Source: Cognatiluteimonas sedimenti (GTDB lineage Bacteria; Pseudomonadota; Gammaproteobacteria; Xanthomonadales; Xanthomonadaceae). From it: a stretch of DNA of 64,000 nt. The stretch is taken from positions 787,780-851,779 of the forward strand of contig NZ_JALGCL010000001.1 in assembly GCF_022808325.1 (NCBI RefSeq). The letters are read 5' to 3'. Positions within the stretch are counted from its first letter, which is position 1. Each line of letters starts with the position of its first letter. The position numbers and the translations under genes were made by a program. The notes beneath the pieces were generated by a model. That model saw only the letters and a list, made by a program, of their open reading frames with translations, was not told the DNA's origin and made no database searches. This document shows positions 50,128 through 61,104 of the stretch, piece after piece.

Positions 50128-51798
50128 TCAATGACGCAGGTCGCGCGCGCGGATGCCCTGCAACCACAGCAACGCGCCGTAGGCGATGGCGCCAGCCCCG
50201 ACCACGACCGCCAGCCGCCAGATCCGCTGCCACCACGGCCACGTCGTCCAGTCCGGCCACAGCCACAGCAGGGCCAGCACCACCGCGAGCATGCCGATCG
50301 CTGCCACCGCCAGTTGCCGCAGGAAATGGCGCCAGCCCGGCTGCACCTCATACACCGCCGCGCGCCGCAGGTACCACCACAACTGGATCGCGTTGAGCCA
50401 GCCGGCCAGCGCGATCGCCAGCGCCAGGCAGGCATGCGCGCCGGAGACGCGGCCGAGCGCTTCGAAGACCTGCCCACCGGACGCCGCCAGCGCCGCCGCA
50501 CCGCGCTGGGTCAGCACCAGCAGCCCGAACAGCAAGGCCGCGGTGAACAACGCGTTCCCCGCCACCGCCACCACCGCCGCCTTGACCGGCGTCTTCGTGT
50601 CCTGGCGCGAGTAGAACGCCGGCGCCAGCACCTTCACCAGCAGGAACGCGGGCACCGCGGTCGCCTGCGCCACCAGGCTCATGCGCGCCATCGCGGTGTC
50701 GTGCGCCGAGAAGTTGCCGTGCTGGAACAAGGTGGCGATGAGTGGCTCGGCGCACAGGATCAGGCCCAGGCAAGCGGGCACGCCGATCAGCAGGCACAGG
50801 CGGAAACCCCAGTCCAGCGCCTTCGAGAACCCCTGCGGGTCGGTCGAGGCATGGCGTCCGGACAGGTGCGGCAGGATCACAGTGCCGATCGCAACGCCGA
50901 ACATGCCCAGCGGGAATTCCAGCAGCCGGTCGGTGTAGTACAGCCAGGTCACGCTGCCGCCGACCAGGAACGAAGCCACGATGGTGTTGAGCAGCAGGTT
51001 GACCTGCGCCACCGAGGCGCCGAACAGGGTCGGCACCATCAGCTTCATGATCTTGCGCACGCCCGGGGCCCTGACCCCCCAGCGCGGCCGCGGCAGCAGG
51101 CCGAGCCTGGCCAGCGACGGCAGCTGGAACGCCAGTTGCAGGATGCCTGCTGCGAACACGCCCCAGGCCAGCGCCAGCACCGGCTCGCGCATGTACGGCG
51201 CCAGGCACAGCGCGGCGGCGATCATCGACAGGTTCATCAGCACCGGCGACAACGCCGGCACGGCGAAGCGCTGGTAGCTGTTGAGGATGCCACCGGCCAG
51301 CGACGCCAGCGAGATGAACAGTGCGTACGGGAAGGTGATCCGCAGCATCTGCGCCGCCAACCGGCCTTGCTCGGTCCCGGCGCCGAAACCCGGCGCGAAC
51401 ACCGGCATGATCCAGGGCGCGGCCAGCACCGCCACCGCCGTCAGCACCAGCAGGAAGGCGGCCAGGGTGCCGGCAACGCGATCCACCAGCAGCTTGACCG
51501 CGGCATGGTCGCCCCGCGCCTTGTATTCGGCCAGCACCGGCACGAACGCCATCGAGAACGAGCCCTCGGCGGACAGCCGTCGCATGAAGTTCGGGATCCG
51601 GAAGGCGACCACGAACGCGTCCATCATCGGGCTGGCGCCGAAGACCGCCGCGTAGACCTGGTCGCGGACCAGGCCGGAGACGCGCGAGAAGAAGGTCATG
51701 GTGCTGAACACGGCGGTCGAGCGCAGCAGGCCGACCCGGCGCGGGACCGCCGCCGTCGGATCCAGGCCCGATTCCGGGCCGGGCCGGCGAGCGCTCAC
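50128..51798 (-). CDS. murJ: Lipid II flippase MurJ
   Basis: Moves the peptidoglycan precursor lipid II across the inner membrane. The 556-residue MOP-superfamily protein has about fourteen helices, with FFSRVSGLVRDQVYAAVFGAS, the MVN-type FRIPNFMRRLSAEGSFSMAFVPVLAEY and RAFYSRQDTKTPV-like LAPAFYSRQDTKTPVKAA. I chose the GTG at 51798 because GGAG lies seven bases upstream and the conserved region starts shortly after; an ATG at 51840 adds 14 residues and has a poorly spaced ribosome site. It is divergent from rpsT, as in many gammaproteobacteria. Confidence 0.94.
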   Translation of the reverse strand: MSARRPGPESGLDPTAAVPRRVGLLRSTAVFSTMTFFSRVSGLVRDQVYAAVFGASPMMDAFVVAFRIPNFMRRLSAEGSFSMAFVPVLAEYKARGDHAAVKLLVDRVAGTLAAFLLVLTAVAVLAAPWIMPVFAPGFGAGTEQGRLAAQMLRITFPYALFISLASLAGGILNSYQRFAVPALSPVLMNLSMIAAALCLAPYMREPVLALAWGVFAAGILQLAFQLPSLARLGLLPRPRWGVRAPGVRKIMKLMVPTLFGASVAQVNLLLNTIVASFLVGGSVTWLYYTDRLLEFPLGMFGVAIGTVILPHLSGRHASTDPQGFSKALDWGFRLCLLIGVPACLGLILCAEPLIATLFQHGNFSAHDTAMARMSLVAQATAVPAFLLVKVLAPAFYSRQDTKTPVKAAVVAVAGNALFTAALLFGLLVLTQRGAAALAASGGQVFEALGRVSGAHACLALAIALAGWLNAIQLWWYLRRAAVYEVQPGWRHFLRQLAVAAIGMLAVVLALLWLWPDWTTWPWWQRIWRLAVVVGAGAIAYGALLWLQGIRARDLRH

Positions 51799-51825
51799 GC
51801 CCGGGCTCCGGCAGCGGCCACCTTG

Positions 51826-51854
51826 TTGACGCAAGTCCATGAATCGCCCATACT
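51826..51854 (+). promoter_or_regulatory. rpsT promoter
   Basis: TTGACG (51826-51831), a 17-bp spacer and CATACT (51849-51854). The leader to the rpsT GTG is about 60 nt. It sits inside the 5' region shared with murJ. Confidence 0.72.
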
Positions 51855-51920
51855 TTCCTGTCTGCCCGGGGCGAAACCCGCGGCTTTCCCCTTCACCTCA
51901 CCCAGTTTCCAGGATTCCAA

Positions 51921-52190
51921 GTGGCCAACATCAAGTCCGCCAAGAAGCGCGCCAAGCAGACCGTCGTGCGCAATGCCCGCAACGCCGGCCAGCGTTCGAT
52001 GCTGCGCACCGCCGTCAAGAAGGTGCTCAAGGCGCTCGACGCCAACGATGCCGCGGGCGCGCAGGCCGCGTTCGCCGTCGCCCAGCCGATCCTGGACCGC
52101 TTCAGCGCGCGTGGCCTGATCCACAAGAACAAGGCCGCCCGCCACAAGAGCCGCCTGAGCGCACGCATCAAGGCGCTCAAGGCCGCCTGA
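51921..52190 (+). CDS. rpsT: 30S ribosomal protein S20
   Basis: Small-subunit protein of 89 residues, highly basic and helical: [19 protein letters not shown], then [19 protein letters not shown]. It begins with a GTG rather than ATG, preceded by AGGA with good spacing. A non-ATG start is also used by E. coli rpsT (UUG) as part of its autoregulation; whether that holds here is unknown. A strong terminator follows. Confidence 0.98.
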   Translation: MANIKSAKKRAKQTVVRNARNAGQRSMLRTAVKKVLKALDANDAAGAQAAFAVAQPILDRFSARGLIHKNKAARHKSRLSARIKALKAA

Positions 52191-52215
52191 TCCGGCAGCC
52201 GCTGGCGCAACACCG

Positions 52216-52242
52216 AAAAACCCGGCCACCGCCGGGTTTTTT
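52216..52242 (+). terminator. Rho-independent terminator of rpsT
   Basis: A CCCGGC stem, CACC loop and GCCGGG, flanked by A5 and T6, 26 bp after the rpsT stop. Confidence 0.93.
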
Positions 52243-52275
52243 GTTGCCCGGCCCCCGGCTTGCAGGCGCATCGGT

Positions 52276-53472
<1,197 letters not shown>

Positions 53473-53733
53473 TCAGTCGACTGCAACCACGCTCACGGTG
53501 CGACGCTTCTTGGGACCCTTGACCGAGAACTCGACCTTGCCGTCGACCAGCGCAAACAGCGTGTGGTCGCGGCCCAGGCCGACGCCCATGCCCGGATGGA
53601 ACTGGGTGCCGCGCTGGCGGACGATGATGTTGCCGGCATCGATCGCCTGGCCACCGTACATCTTCACGCCGAGGTACTTGGGATTGGAGTCGCGGCCATT
53701 GCGGGTAGAACCACCAGCCTTCTTGTGTGCCAT
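53473..53733 (-). CDS. rpmA: 50S ribosomal protein L27
   Basis: Large-subunit protein reaching the peptidyl-transferase centre. The 86-residue protein starts [22 protein letters not shown] and has [27 protein letters not shown], the usual L27 motifs. Its flexible N-terminus is intact, without the cleaved leader found in Firmicutes. It lies 12 bp after rplU. Confidence 0.98.
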   Translation of the reverse strand: MAHKKAGGSTRNGRDSNPKYLGVKMYGGQAIDAGNIIVRQRGTQFHPGMGVGLGRDHTLFALVDGKVEFSVKGPKKRRTVSVVAVD

Positions 53734-53745
53734 GACGGCTTCTCC

Positions 53746-54072
53746 TTACTTCTTGTCGCCGGAATCGGAGATCCCGGTGATCTGGATTTCGGTGTAGTGC
53801 TGCCGATGGCCCATCTGCTTGCGATGGTGCTTGCGGCGTCGGAACTTGACGATGCGGACCTTGTCGGCGCGGCCGTGGCCGACGACCTTCGCGGTCACGC
53901 TGGCGCCCTTGAGCGCGTCGCCGAGCTTGATGCCGTTGCCGTCGCCGAGCATGAGCACGTCGTCGAACGTGATCTCATTGCCGGCCTCGTGCTCGCCCAG
54001 CAGCTCGACGCGGAGCGTCTCGCCTTCCATCACGCGGTATTGCTTACCGCCGGTGACCAGTACTGCGTACAT
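53746..54072 (-). CDS. rplU: 50S ribosomal protein L21
   Basis: Binds 23S rRNA with L20. The 108-residue protein opens [20 protein letters not shown] and has [24 protein letters not shown], the L21 signature. An AGGAAA ribosome site precedes the ATG at 54072. It heads the rplU-rpmA pair and has a good promoter about 90 bp upstream. Confidence 0.98.
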   Translation of the reverse strand: MYAVLVTGGKQYRVMEGETLRVELLGEHEAGNEITFDDVLMLGDGNGIKLGDALKGASVTAKVVGHGRADKVRIVKFRRRKHHRKQMGHRQHYTEIQITGISDSGDKK

Positions 54073-54163
54073 GTTGGTGTTTCCTGATTTCGCGGCCTTC
54101 GAGGGCCTGGATCTTCTGTAGTTCTTCTTTGCTGCCACGCCATCGAGGGCGGACAGAAGCGGA

Positions 54164-54192
54164 ATTGTAGGGGTTTCAGTGGGTTGGAGCAA
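54164..54192 (-). promoter_or_regulatory. rplU promoter
   Basis: On the minus strand TTGCTC (54192-54187), a 17-bp spacer and TACAAT (54169-54164). The next bases share a 15-nt identity (54154-54168) with the tRNA-Arg promoter. Confidence 0.68.
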
Positions 54193-54627
54193 CTACCGGG
54201 ACCGGGCGAAGGCCAGCCGAGGCAGACCACCGGACGCGACGAGTACGGAGACCCTGGTATTCGAATGGCCGCCAGCCCCGGCCTGCACCGGGACGACGGT
54301 GGCGCGGGCCCGGGTACGAATGTCCCCAGGCCCGCAGGGCGGGAGGCCGCGCCCACGAAGCCCCGAACGGCCGCAGGCCGCACCCCACGAAGCGCCCGAA
54401 AGGCGGCAGGCAGGGCAGGAAGCCCCAAGGCTGCAGGCCGCACCGCCCGAGGCCAGGAAACCCGGAACTGAACAACGGGCGGTCGCACCCCCTGCGACGC
54501 GGTGCGGGCAGACTGGCATACGGCCGGGTTTGCCCCCAGATCGGTGGCTCGCTACGCTCACTTGTTCGGTCCCGGCCCAGCCGGCGGCCCTCCCCACCCT
54601 TCCCCGCAGCCGAGGCCACATCCCACG
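54193..54627. other. 435-bp GC-rich gap between rplU and uvrA
   Basis: No convincing gene. It contains two imperfect copies of a unit of about 60 bp (from about 54356 and 54418), each with GAAGCCCC and GCAGGCCGCACC. A 95-codon frame at 54184-54471 is low complexity and lacks a ribosome site. The uvrA promoter must lie here, but I could not place it or find a LexA box. Confidence 0.55.
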
Positions 54628-57507
54628 ATGGCGATGGATTTCATCCGCATCCGCGGCGCGCGGACGCACAACCTCAAGAACATCGACCTCGACCTGCCGC
54701 GCGAGAAGCTGATCGTGATCACCGGCCTGTCGGGCTCCGGCAAGTCATCGCTCGCCTTCGACACGATCTACGCCGAGGGCCAGCGCCGCTACGTCGAATC
54801 GCTGTCGGCCTACGCCCGGCAGTTCCTGAGCGTGATGGAAAAGCCGGACGTCGACCACATCGAAGGGCTGTCGCCGGCGATCTCGATCGAGCAGAAATCC
54901 ACCTCGCACAACCCGCGCTCCACCGTCGGCACCATCACCGAGATCTACGACTACCTGCGCCTCCTGTATGCGCGCGTCGGTGTCCCGCGCTGCCCCGACC
55001 ACGGCTACCCGCTCGAGGCGCAGACCATCAGCCAGATGGTCGACCAGGTGCTGGCGCTGGAGCAGGACCCGGCGAAAGCCGGGCAGCGCTGGATGCTGCT
55101 GGCACCGGTGGTGCGCGACCGCAAGGGCGAGCATGCGCAGGTGTTCGAGCAGCTGCGCGCGCAGGGATTCGTGCGCGTGCGCGTGGACGGCGTGCTGCAC
55201 GAGATCGACGCGGTGCCGCCGCTGGCGCTGCGGCAGAAGCACACGATCGAGGCGGTGATCGACCGCTTCAAGGTCCGCGAGGACATCCGTCAGCGGCTGA
55301 GCGAAAGCTTCGAGACCGCGCTCAAGCTCGGCGACGGCATGGCCCAGGTGCAGTCGCTGGATCACGCCGACATTGCGCCGCTGCTGTTCTCGTCCAAGTA
55401 CAGCTGCCCGGTCTGCGACTACTCGCTGCCGGAGCTGGAACCGCGGCTGTTCTCGTTCAACTCGCCGGTCGGCGCCTGCCCGACCTGCGACGGCCTGGGC
55501 GTGTCGCAGTTCTTCGATCCGGCGCGCGTGGTGGTGCACCCGGAACTGTCGCTGGCCGCGGGCGCGGTGCGCGGCTGGGACCGGCGCAACGCCTATTACT
55601 TCCAGCTGATCCAGTCGCTGGCGCGGCACTATGCGTTCAGCGTCGACACCCCGTGGCAGGAACTCGACGAATACGTGCGCGAGGCGATCCTGCACGGCAG
55701 CAAGGGCGAGCTGATCGGCTTCACCTACCTCACCGATGCCGGCGGCCGCAGCCAGCGCCGGCACAAGTTCGAGGGCATCCTGCCGAACCTGGAGCGCCGC
55801 TATCGCGAGACCGAATCGGCGGCGGTACGCGAGGAGCTGGCCAAGTACATCAGCGAGCGCGCCTGCACCGAATGCGATGGCGCGCGGCTCAACCGCAGTG
55901 CGCGCAACGTATTCGTCGGCGATACCCCGCTGCCGCGGATCGTGGTGCTGCCCATCGACCAGGCGCTGTCGTTCTTCGGCCAGCTGCAGCTGCCCGGCTG
56001 GCGCGGCGAGATCGCGGGCAAGATCGTCAAGGAAATCCGCGAACGCCTGACCTTCCTGGTCGACGTCGGCCTCGATTACCTGACCCTGGAACGCAAGGCC
56101 GACACGCTTTCCGGCGGCGAAGCGCAGCGCATCCGCCTGGCCTCGCAGATCGGCGCCGGCCTGGTAGGGGTGATGTACGTGCTCGACGAACCTTCGATCG
56201 GCCTGCACCAACGCGACAACGAGCGCCTGCTCGGCACCCTCACCCGCCTGCGCGACCTCGGCAACACCGTGATCGTGGTCGAGCACGACGAGGACGCGAT
56301 CCGGCTGGCCGACCACATCGTCGACATCGGCCCGGGCGCCGGCGTGCACGGCGGCGAAGTCGTCGCCCAGGGCAGTTACGCCGACGTCCTGAAGGCGCCG
56401 CGCTCGGTCACCGGGCAGTTCCTGTCGGGCAAGCGCCGGATCGAAGTCCCGCGCACGCGCCACAAGCCGAACCCGAAGATGCTGCTCAGGCTCGAAGGCG
56501 CGACCGGCAACAACCTCAAGGACGTGGACCTGGAGATCCCGGCCGGGCTGTTCACCGCGATCACCGGCGTTTCCGGTTCCGGCAAGTCGACGCTGGTCAA
56601 CGACACGCTGTACGCGCTGGCCGCCAACGAGATCAATGGCGCCTCGCACAAGCCGGCGCCGCACCGCGGCATCGAGGGCCTGGACCTGTTCGACAAGGTG
56701 GTCGACATCGACCAGTCGCCGATCGGTCGCACGCCGCGTTCCAACCCCGCCACCTACACCGGGCTGTTCACGCCGCTGCGCGAACTGTTCGCGCAGGTGC
56801 CGGAGGCGCGCGCGCGCGGCTACGCGCCCGGGCGCTTCAGCTTCAACGTGCGCGGCGGCCGCTGCGAGGCCTGCCAGGGCGACGGCCTGATCAAGGTGGA
56901 GATGCATTTCCTCCCGGACGTGTACGTGCCCTGCGACGTCTGCCACGGCAAGCGCTACAACCGCGAGACGCTGGAGATCCTGTACAAGGGCTTCAGCATC
57001 CACGACGTGCTGGAGATGACCGTCGAGGATGCGCTGAAACTGTTCGAGCCGGTGCCCTCGATCGCGCGCAAGCTCGAGACCCTGCTCGACGTCGGCCTGA
57101 GTTACGTCAAGCTCGGGCAGCCGGCGACCACGCTTTCCGGCGGCGAGGCGCAACGGGTCAAGCTGTCGAAGGAGCTCTCGCGCCGCGACACCGGCCGCAC
57201 CCTGTACATCCTCGACGAACCGACCACGGGCCTGCACTTCCACGACATCGAACACCTGCTCGCGGTGCTGCACAAGCTGCGCGACGACGGCAACACCATC
57301 GTGGTGATCGAGCACAACCTGGACGTGATCAAGACCGCGGACTGGGTCGTCGACCTGGGCCCGGAAGGCGGCCATCGCGGCGGCCAGGTCATCGCCCAGG
57401 GCACACCGGAGGAACTGGCGAAGATGCCGCGATCGTGGACCGGCCAGTTCCTGGCAAAGTCGCTGGGCGCCGAGGCCAGGCCGGCGAAGCGGAAATCCGC
57501 GGCATGA
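54628..57507 (+). CDS. uvrA: Excinuclease ABC subunit A
   Basis: Damage-recognition ATPase of nucleotide excision repair. The 959-residue protein has two ABC modules, with Walker [12 protein letters not shown] and [23 protein letters not shown] and [12 protein letters not shown] signatures, and zinc modules ([10 protein letters not shown] with CPTCDG, and CEACQGDG with [10 protein letters not shown]). The ATG at 54628 begins [19 protein letters not shown]; the next ATG two codons on is an alternative. It overlaps the downstream thioesterase gene by four bases. No LexA palindrome was seen upstream. Confidence 0.97.
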   Translation: MAMDFIRIRGARTHNLKNIDLDLPREKLIVITGLSGSGKSSLAFDTIYAEGQRRYVESLSAYARQFLSVMEKPDVDHIEGLSPAISIEQKSTSHNPRSTVGTITEIYDYLRLLYARVGVPRCPDHGYPLEAQTISQMVDQVLALEQDPAKAGQRWMLLAPVVRDRKGEHAQVFEQLRAQGFVRVRVDGVLHEIDAVPPLALRQKHTIEAVIDRFKVREDIRQRLSESFETALKLGDGMAQVQSLDHADIAPLLFSSKYSCPVCDYSLPELEPRLFSFNSPVGACPTCDGLGVSQFFDPARVVVHPELSLAAGAVRGWDRRNAYYFQLIQSLARHYAFSVDTPWQELDEYVREAILHGSKGELIGFTYLTDAGGRSQRRHKFEGILPNLERRYRETESAAVREELAKYISERACTECDGARLNRSARNVFVGDTPLPRIVVLPIDQALSFFGQLQLPGWRGEIAGKIVKEIRERLTFLVDVGLDYLTLERKADTLSGGEAQRIRLASQIGAGLVGVMYVLDEPSIGLHQRDNERLLGTLTRLRDLGNTVIVVEHDEDAIRLADHIVDIGPGAGVHGGEVVAQGSYADVLKAPRSVTGQFLSGKRRIEVPRTRHKPNPKMLLRLEGATGNNLKDVDLEIPAGLFTAITGVSGSGKSTLVNDTLYALAANEINGASHKPAPHRGIEGLDLFDKVVDIDQSPIGRTPRSNPATYTGLFTPLRELFAQVPEARARGYAPGRFSFNVRGGRCEACQGDGLIKVEMHFLPDVYVPCDVCHGKRYNRETLEILYKGFSIHDVLEMTVEDALKLFEPVPSIARKLETLLDVGLSYVKLGQPATTLSGGEAQRVKLSKELSRRDTGRTLYILDEPTTGLHFHDIEHLLAVLHKLRDDGNTIVVIEHNLDVIKTADWVVDLGPEGGHRGGQVIAQGTPEELAKMPRSWTGQFLAKSLGAEARPAKRKSAA

Positions 57508-57941
57508 GCGGCGTCGACGCCGGCGCAACGCCCGGGCCGGTCCTGTTCCGGCTGCCCATCGCCCCACGCTGGCGCGACCTGGACGCCTTCGACCACGTCA
57601 ACAACTCGAACTTCCTCACCTACCTCGAGGAAGCGCGGATCCAGTGGTTCGTCAGCCTGGGCAAACCTTGGATGAGCGACACCATGGCGCCGCTGCTGGC
57701 CGCGGTGCAGATCAACTACCGGCTGCCGATCGCCTATCCGGCGCAGGTCGTGGTGGAGTTGTTCGCGCAACGCATCGGCAACAGCAGCGTGACCATCGGC
57801 CATCGCATCGTCTCGGTCGACGGCGCGGCGCTGCATGCCGATGGGCACGTGGTGATGGTCTGGGTCGATCGCGCCAGCGGCAAGCCGGTGGCGCTGCCCG
57901 CGGCCGTGCGCGAAATCGCGGGCGCAAAGGGGTCAGAGTGA
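57504..57941 (+). CDS. Acyl-CoA thioesterase, 4HBT hotdog-fold family
   Basis: A 145-residue hotdog-fold enzyme with the YbgC/FcbC signature [20 protein letters not shown] that holds the catalytic aspartate, followed by a central helix ([11 protein letters not shown]) and beta strands. It should hydrolyse an acyl-CoA of unknown chain. Its ATG overlaps the uvrA stop (ATGA). The last codons and the stop lie within the left arm of the repeat element at 57922-58095, so the C-terminus has been supplied or altered by that element. Confidence 0.88.
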   Translation: MSGVDAGATPGPVLFRLPIAPRWRDLDAFDHVNNSNFLTYLEEARIQWFVSLGKPWMSDTMAPLLAAVQINYRLPIAYPAQVVVELFAQRIGNSSVTIGHRIVSVDGAALHADGHVVMVWVDRASGKPVALPAAVREIAGAKGSE

Positions 57942-58095
57942 ATTTCGCGCCAGGCAACTGGCCCACGGGCGAACCCACGGGTCGCGAAACTTCGCTCTGA
58001 CCCCTTTGCGCTGACCCCTTTGCGCGAATTTCGCCCCGGGCCAGCGGCACCCGGGCGCGTAACCGGGCCACGAATCTTCGCTCCGACCCTTTTGC
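57922..58095. repeat. GGGGTCAGAG inverted-repeat cluster
   Basis: Four related copies of a unit whose core is AAAGGGGTCAGAGT or its complement ACTCTGACCCCTTT-like: 57922-57949, 57983-58011 (inverted), 58010-58034 and 58071-58095. Arms 1 and 2 can form a long imperfect stem. Similar elements are scattered between genes in Xanthomonad and Lysobacter genomes. The first copy encodes the end of the thioesterase gene. Confidence 0.75.
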
Positions 58096-58120
58096 CGATC
58101 AGGCGCGGGCTCGTCGGCAA

Positions 58121-58591
58121 TTACTCCGGCGCGCTGGCGCCGCGCACCACGAATTCGCCCAGCACGGTGCGGCCGTCCTGCAGCTTGAACGCGACGGCGA
58201 CCCTGCTGCCCGCCTTCAGCGGCGCGCGAGGCTGCATCAGCATCAGGTGCAGGCCGCCGGGCTTGAGCACGGCCGCGTCGTCGGGCGCGATGCGCAGGTC
58301 GGGCACCGGGCGCATGCGGCTGACGCCGTCGACGATCCGGGTTTCGTGCACCGAGATGTCACCGAATGCGGGACTGCTGGCCGACACGATCGTCGCCGGC
58401 ATCGGGCAGCGGTTCTCGATCCGGCCGAACCCGGCCATCATCGGCATCGCCCCCGCCATCGGCCCGGGCGGCATGCGCACCCAGCCATCGCGCACCTGCG
58501 GCATGCAATCACGGTCGCGGGCGCAGGCCGCCACCGACAGCAGGCACAACGACAGCAGCAACCACGGCAACGGCGTGCGAGTCATCTTCAT
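58121..58591 (-). CDS. PCu(A)C-type periplasmic copper chaperone lipoprotein
   Basis: A 156-residue protein of the DUF461/PCuAC family. The N-terminus is a signal with lipobox SVAAC. The mature part has the methionine/histidine metal set: MPPGPMAGAMPMMAGFGRIEN, VHETRIVDGVSRM and LKPGGLHLMLMQP. In other bacteria PCuAC hands Cu(I) to the CuA site of cytochrome oxidase. No oxidase gene is nearby. It is divergent from the DUF4139 gene, 38 bp apart. Confidence 0.88.
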   Translation of the reverse strand: MKMTRTPLPWLLLSLCLLSVAACARDRDCMPQVRDGWVRMPPGPMAGAMPMMAGFGRIENRCPMPATIVSASSPAFGDISVHETRIVDGVSRMRPVPDLRIAPDDAAVLKPGGLHLMLMQPRAPLKAGSRVAVAFKLQDGRTVLGEFVVRGASAPE

Positions 58592-58629
58592 CGGCCTATG
58601 ATAGCGACAAGCCATTGCCGGAGTCGCCG

Positions 58630-60213
58630 ATGCCACTGCCCCTGACAACGCGCCCATTGCCGCTGGCCCTGCTGGCCTGCGCGATCGCAGCCTGTTCGCC
58701 GTCGCGCGCGCCCGACAGCGCCGCACCGGCCGCCGTCGCCACGAAGCCCGCGGCTGCGGCCAAGGCCGACCAGGCCGGCAGCGTCGTGGCCAATGGCGCG
58801 CTCCGGCTGACCGTGTACAGCGGCGATTACGACGCCCTCGCCGCGCGCGGCGGCACGCCGGCAAGCGACATGCCCGGCTATGCCCTGGTCGCCAACACGC
58901 TGCGCTACGACCTCGAGGCCGGCGCCAACACCATCACCCTGGGCCACTTGCCGCGGGCGCTGGACATTGCCGCCGTGTCGCTGCGGCCGGCCGATCCCGG
59001 GATCGCGATCCGTGGCCAGCGCTACCTGGCGGCGCCCGCCAACGCCGCCGCGGTGCTGGCGACCGCGCTCGGGCAGCGGGTGGCGGTCGAGCACACCTCC
59101 GGTGGTGCCAAGCAGAGCGACAGCGGGATCCTGGTTGCGGCCGGCAACGGCCTCACGCTTGCGCTGGCCGACGGCCGCACCAAGGTGATCCGCGAGTACG
59201 ACAACTTCAGCCTGCTGGAAGCCGACCGGCAGCCGCCAGCGCAACCCACGCTACGCTGGCAATTGCAGGCGCAACGCGCCGGCGCCGCGGACTTCGCGTT
59301 GTCCTACCCCACCGGCGGCCTGGCCTGGCGCGCCGAATACCTCGCGGTGCTGGCGCCTGGCAAGGACTGCAGGCTGGCGCTGGACGGCGCGGCCCTGGTG
59401 GCCAACCGCTCCGGTGTCGGCTTCCGCGACGCGGCGCTGACGCTGGTGGCCGGCGAACCCGAGCGCGTGCGCGGGCAAGCGCCGGAAATGTTCGAGGCCG
59501 CCGCCGATTCCGCCACGTTTGCGCGCGTGGCATCGGCGCCGCCGATGCCGCAGCCGCGCGTTTCCGGCGAGTACTACGCCTATCCGATCCCGGCGAAGAC
59601 CACGCTGGCCGACGGCGCGATCGAGCGCGTGCCGCTGTTCGCACGCCTGCCCGCGGTGGCTTGCGAGCGCGCCTACGAGACCACGCCGCAGGCCGATGTC
59701 TGGCAACCGCCGCAGCCCCTGCTCGATCCCGGCTACAACAACGACGTCGGCCCGCAACCGGTGAAGGCGACGGTGTCGTTCGCCAACACCAGGGCCTCCG
59801 GCCTCGGCCGCCCGTTGCCGGCCGGGCGCGTGCGCGTGTTCGACGGCGGCGACTTCCTCGGCGAGTCGCAGCTCGCGCATACGCCCGACGGCGCCGAGAT
59901 CCACCTGCAGGTCGGCACTGCCTTCGACCTCTCCGCCGAACGCGTGCGCAAGGCCTTCCAGGTCGATCGCGGCGGTCGCAACATGACCGAATCGTTCGCC
60001 GTCACGCTGCGCAATGCGAAGAAGACCGACGCCACCGTCAGCGTGGTCGAACCGCTGCCGCGCTGGAGCGACTGGGAAATCATCGCCAGCAGCGTGCCCG
60101 CGACGAGGCGCGACGCCCAGCACGCGGAATTCGCGGTGCCGGTCCCGGCCGGTGGCGAGGCGGTGCTGGGCTACACCGTGCGCTACCGCTGGCCCGAGGG
60201 GATGAAGCCTTGA
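58630..60213 (+). CDS. DUF4139 domain lipoprotein
   Basis: A 527-residue secreted protein with a signal and lipobox AIAAC. The central and C-terminal parts match DUF4139 (SYPTGGLAWRAEYLAVL, FANTRASGLGRPLPAGRVRVF, and VEPLPRWSDWEIIASS). The family is beta-rich, its function is unknown, and it is often found on bacterial surfaces. Its stop lies two bases before the enoyl-CoA isomerase ATG, so the two may share a message although their functions do not obviously relate. Confidence 0.85.
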   Translation: MPLPLTTRPLPLALLACAIAACSPSRAPDSAAPAAVATKPAAAAKADQAGSVVANGALRLTVYSGDYDALAARGGTPASDMPGYALVANTLRYDLEAGANTITLGHLPRALDIAAVSLRPADPGIAIRGQRYLAAPANAAAVLATALGQRVAVEHTSGGAKQSDSGILVAAGNGLTLALADGRTKVIREYDNFSLLEADRQPPAQPTLRWQLQAQRAGAADFALSYPTGGLAWRAEYLAVLAPGKDCRLALDGAALVANRSGVGFRDAALTLVAGEPERVRGQAPEMFEAAADSATFARVASAPPMPQPRVSGEYYAYPIPAKTTLADGAIERVPLFARLPAVACERAYETTPQADVWQPPQPLLDPGYNNDVGPQPVKATVSFANTRASGLGRPLPAGRVRVFDGGDFLGESQLAHTPDGAEIHLQVGTAFDLSAERVRKAFQVDRGGRNMTESFAVTLRNAKKTDATVSVVEPLPRWSDWEIIASSVPATRRDAQHAEFAVPVPAGGEAVLGYTVRYRWPEGMKP

Positions 60214-60215
60214 AC

Positions 60216-60986
60216 ATGCCCGCTGGCGGGCACCTGGTCGAATGCATCGACCACGGCGCGGTGCGCGAACTCAGGCTGGCGCGCCCGCCAGTCAACGCCC
60301 TGGACCCGCAACTGTGCGCCGGGCTTTCTGCCGCCATCGCCGAGGCGATCGCCGAGGGGGTGCAGGGCCTGGTGCTGTCGGGCGGGCCAAAGGTGTTTTC
60401 GGCCGGCCTCGACGTGCCTTTCCTGGTCTCGCTCGGCGACGACCGGGCAGCGCTGCGTGCCGCGTGGGAGGCCTTTTTCGAGGCAGCGCGCGCGCTTGCG
60501 CAGTCGCCGGTGCCGGTGGTGGCCGCGCTCGGTGGCCACGCACCCGCCGGCGGTTGCGTGCTGGCGCTGTGCTGCGATTACCGGGTGATGGCGAGCGGTC
60601 CGTTCGCCATCGGCCTGAACGAAACCCAGGTCGGACTGGTCGCGCCGGAAGGCATCCAGCACCTGCTGGCACGCGTGGTGGGGCAGCATCGCGCCGAACG
60701 GCTGCTGGTCGCCGGCGACCTGGTCGAATCAGAGCGTGCGCTGGCGCTGGGCCTGGTCGACGAGCTGGTGGAGATCGAGCATGTCGCGGTGCGCGCGCGC
60801 GTCTGGCTGGAACAGCTGCTGGCGCTGCCGCGGCAGCCGATGTTGATGACCCGGCGGATTGCACGCGCCGACCTCGTCGCCGCGCTGGCACCCGAACGCA
60901 TCGGGCTGCAGCGCTTCGTGGACGCCTGGTTCGCGCCCGACACCCAGGCCGCGCTGCGCGAGCTGATGGCGAAGCTGGGCAAGTAA
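60216..60986 (+). CDS. Delta3,delta2-enoyl-CoA isomerase, crotonase family
   Basis: A 256-residue crotonase-fold enzyme. The oxyanion-hole loops are KVFSAGLDVPFL and HAPAGGCVLALCCDYR. The usual hydratase glutamate after GGG is absent, but the IGLNETQVGLVAP segment, with a single acidic residue, is close to that of mitochondrial 3,2-trans-enoyl-CoA isomerase. That points to double-bond isomerisation in the beta-oxidation of unsaturated fatty acids. It lies two bases after the DUF4139 gene and converges on sseA across a REP element. Confidence 0.85.
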   Translation: MPAGGHLVECIDHGAVRELRLARPPVNALDPQLCAGLSAAIAEAIAEGVQGLVLSGGPKVFSAGLDVPFLVSLGDDRAALRAAWEAFFEAARALAQSPVPVVAALGGHAPAGGCVLALCCDYRVMASGPFAIGLNETQVGLVAPEGIQHLLARVVGQHRAERLLVAGDLVESERALALGLVDELVEIEHVAVRARVWLEQLLALPRQPMLMTRRIARADLVAALAPERIGLQRFVDAWFAPDTQAALRELMAKLGK

Positions 60987-61016
60987 CCAAGGCGCTGCCC
61001 GCGTCAACATAGAACC

Positions 61017-61095
61017 GTGGGAGCGGCTTCAGCCGCGAGCTTTTGCAGGCGGGCCATGGCTGCCGGCAAGAGCTCGCGGCTAAAGCCGCTCCCAC
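61017..61095. repeat. REP-like inverted repeat between the isomerase gene and sseA
   Basis: The arms at 61017-61041 and 61071-61095 match as inverted complements at 24 of 25 positions. The core GGAGCGGCTTCAGCCGCGAG is shared with the element at 28341-28420. It sits in a convergent gap. Confidence 0.85.
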
Positions 61096-61104
61096 GGGAA
61101 GTCC

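Noticed and set aside
54184-54471. 95-codon frame between rplU and uvrA
   Set aside because: Low complexity, no ribosome site, overlaps the rplU promoter on the other strand.
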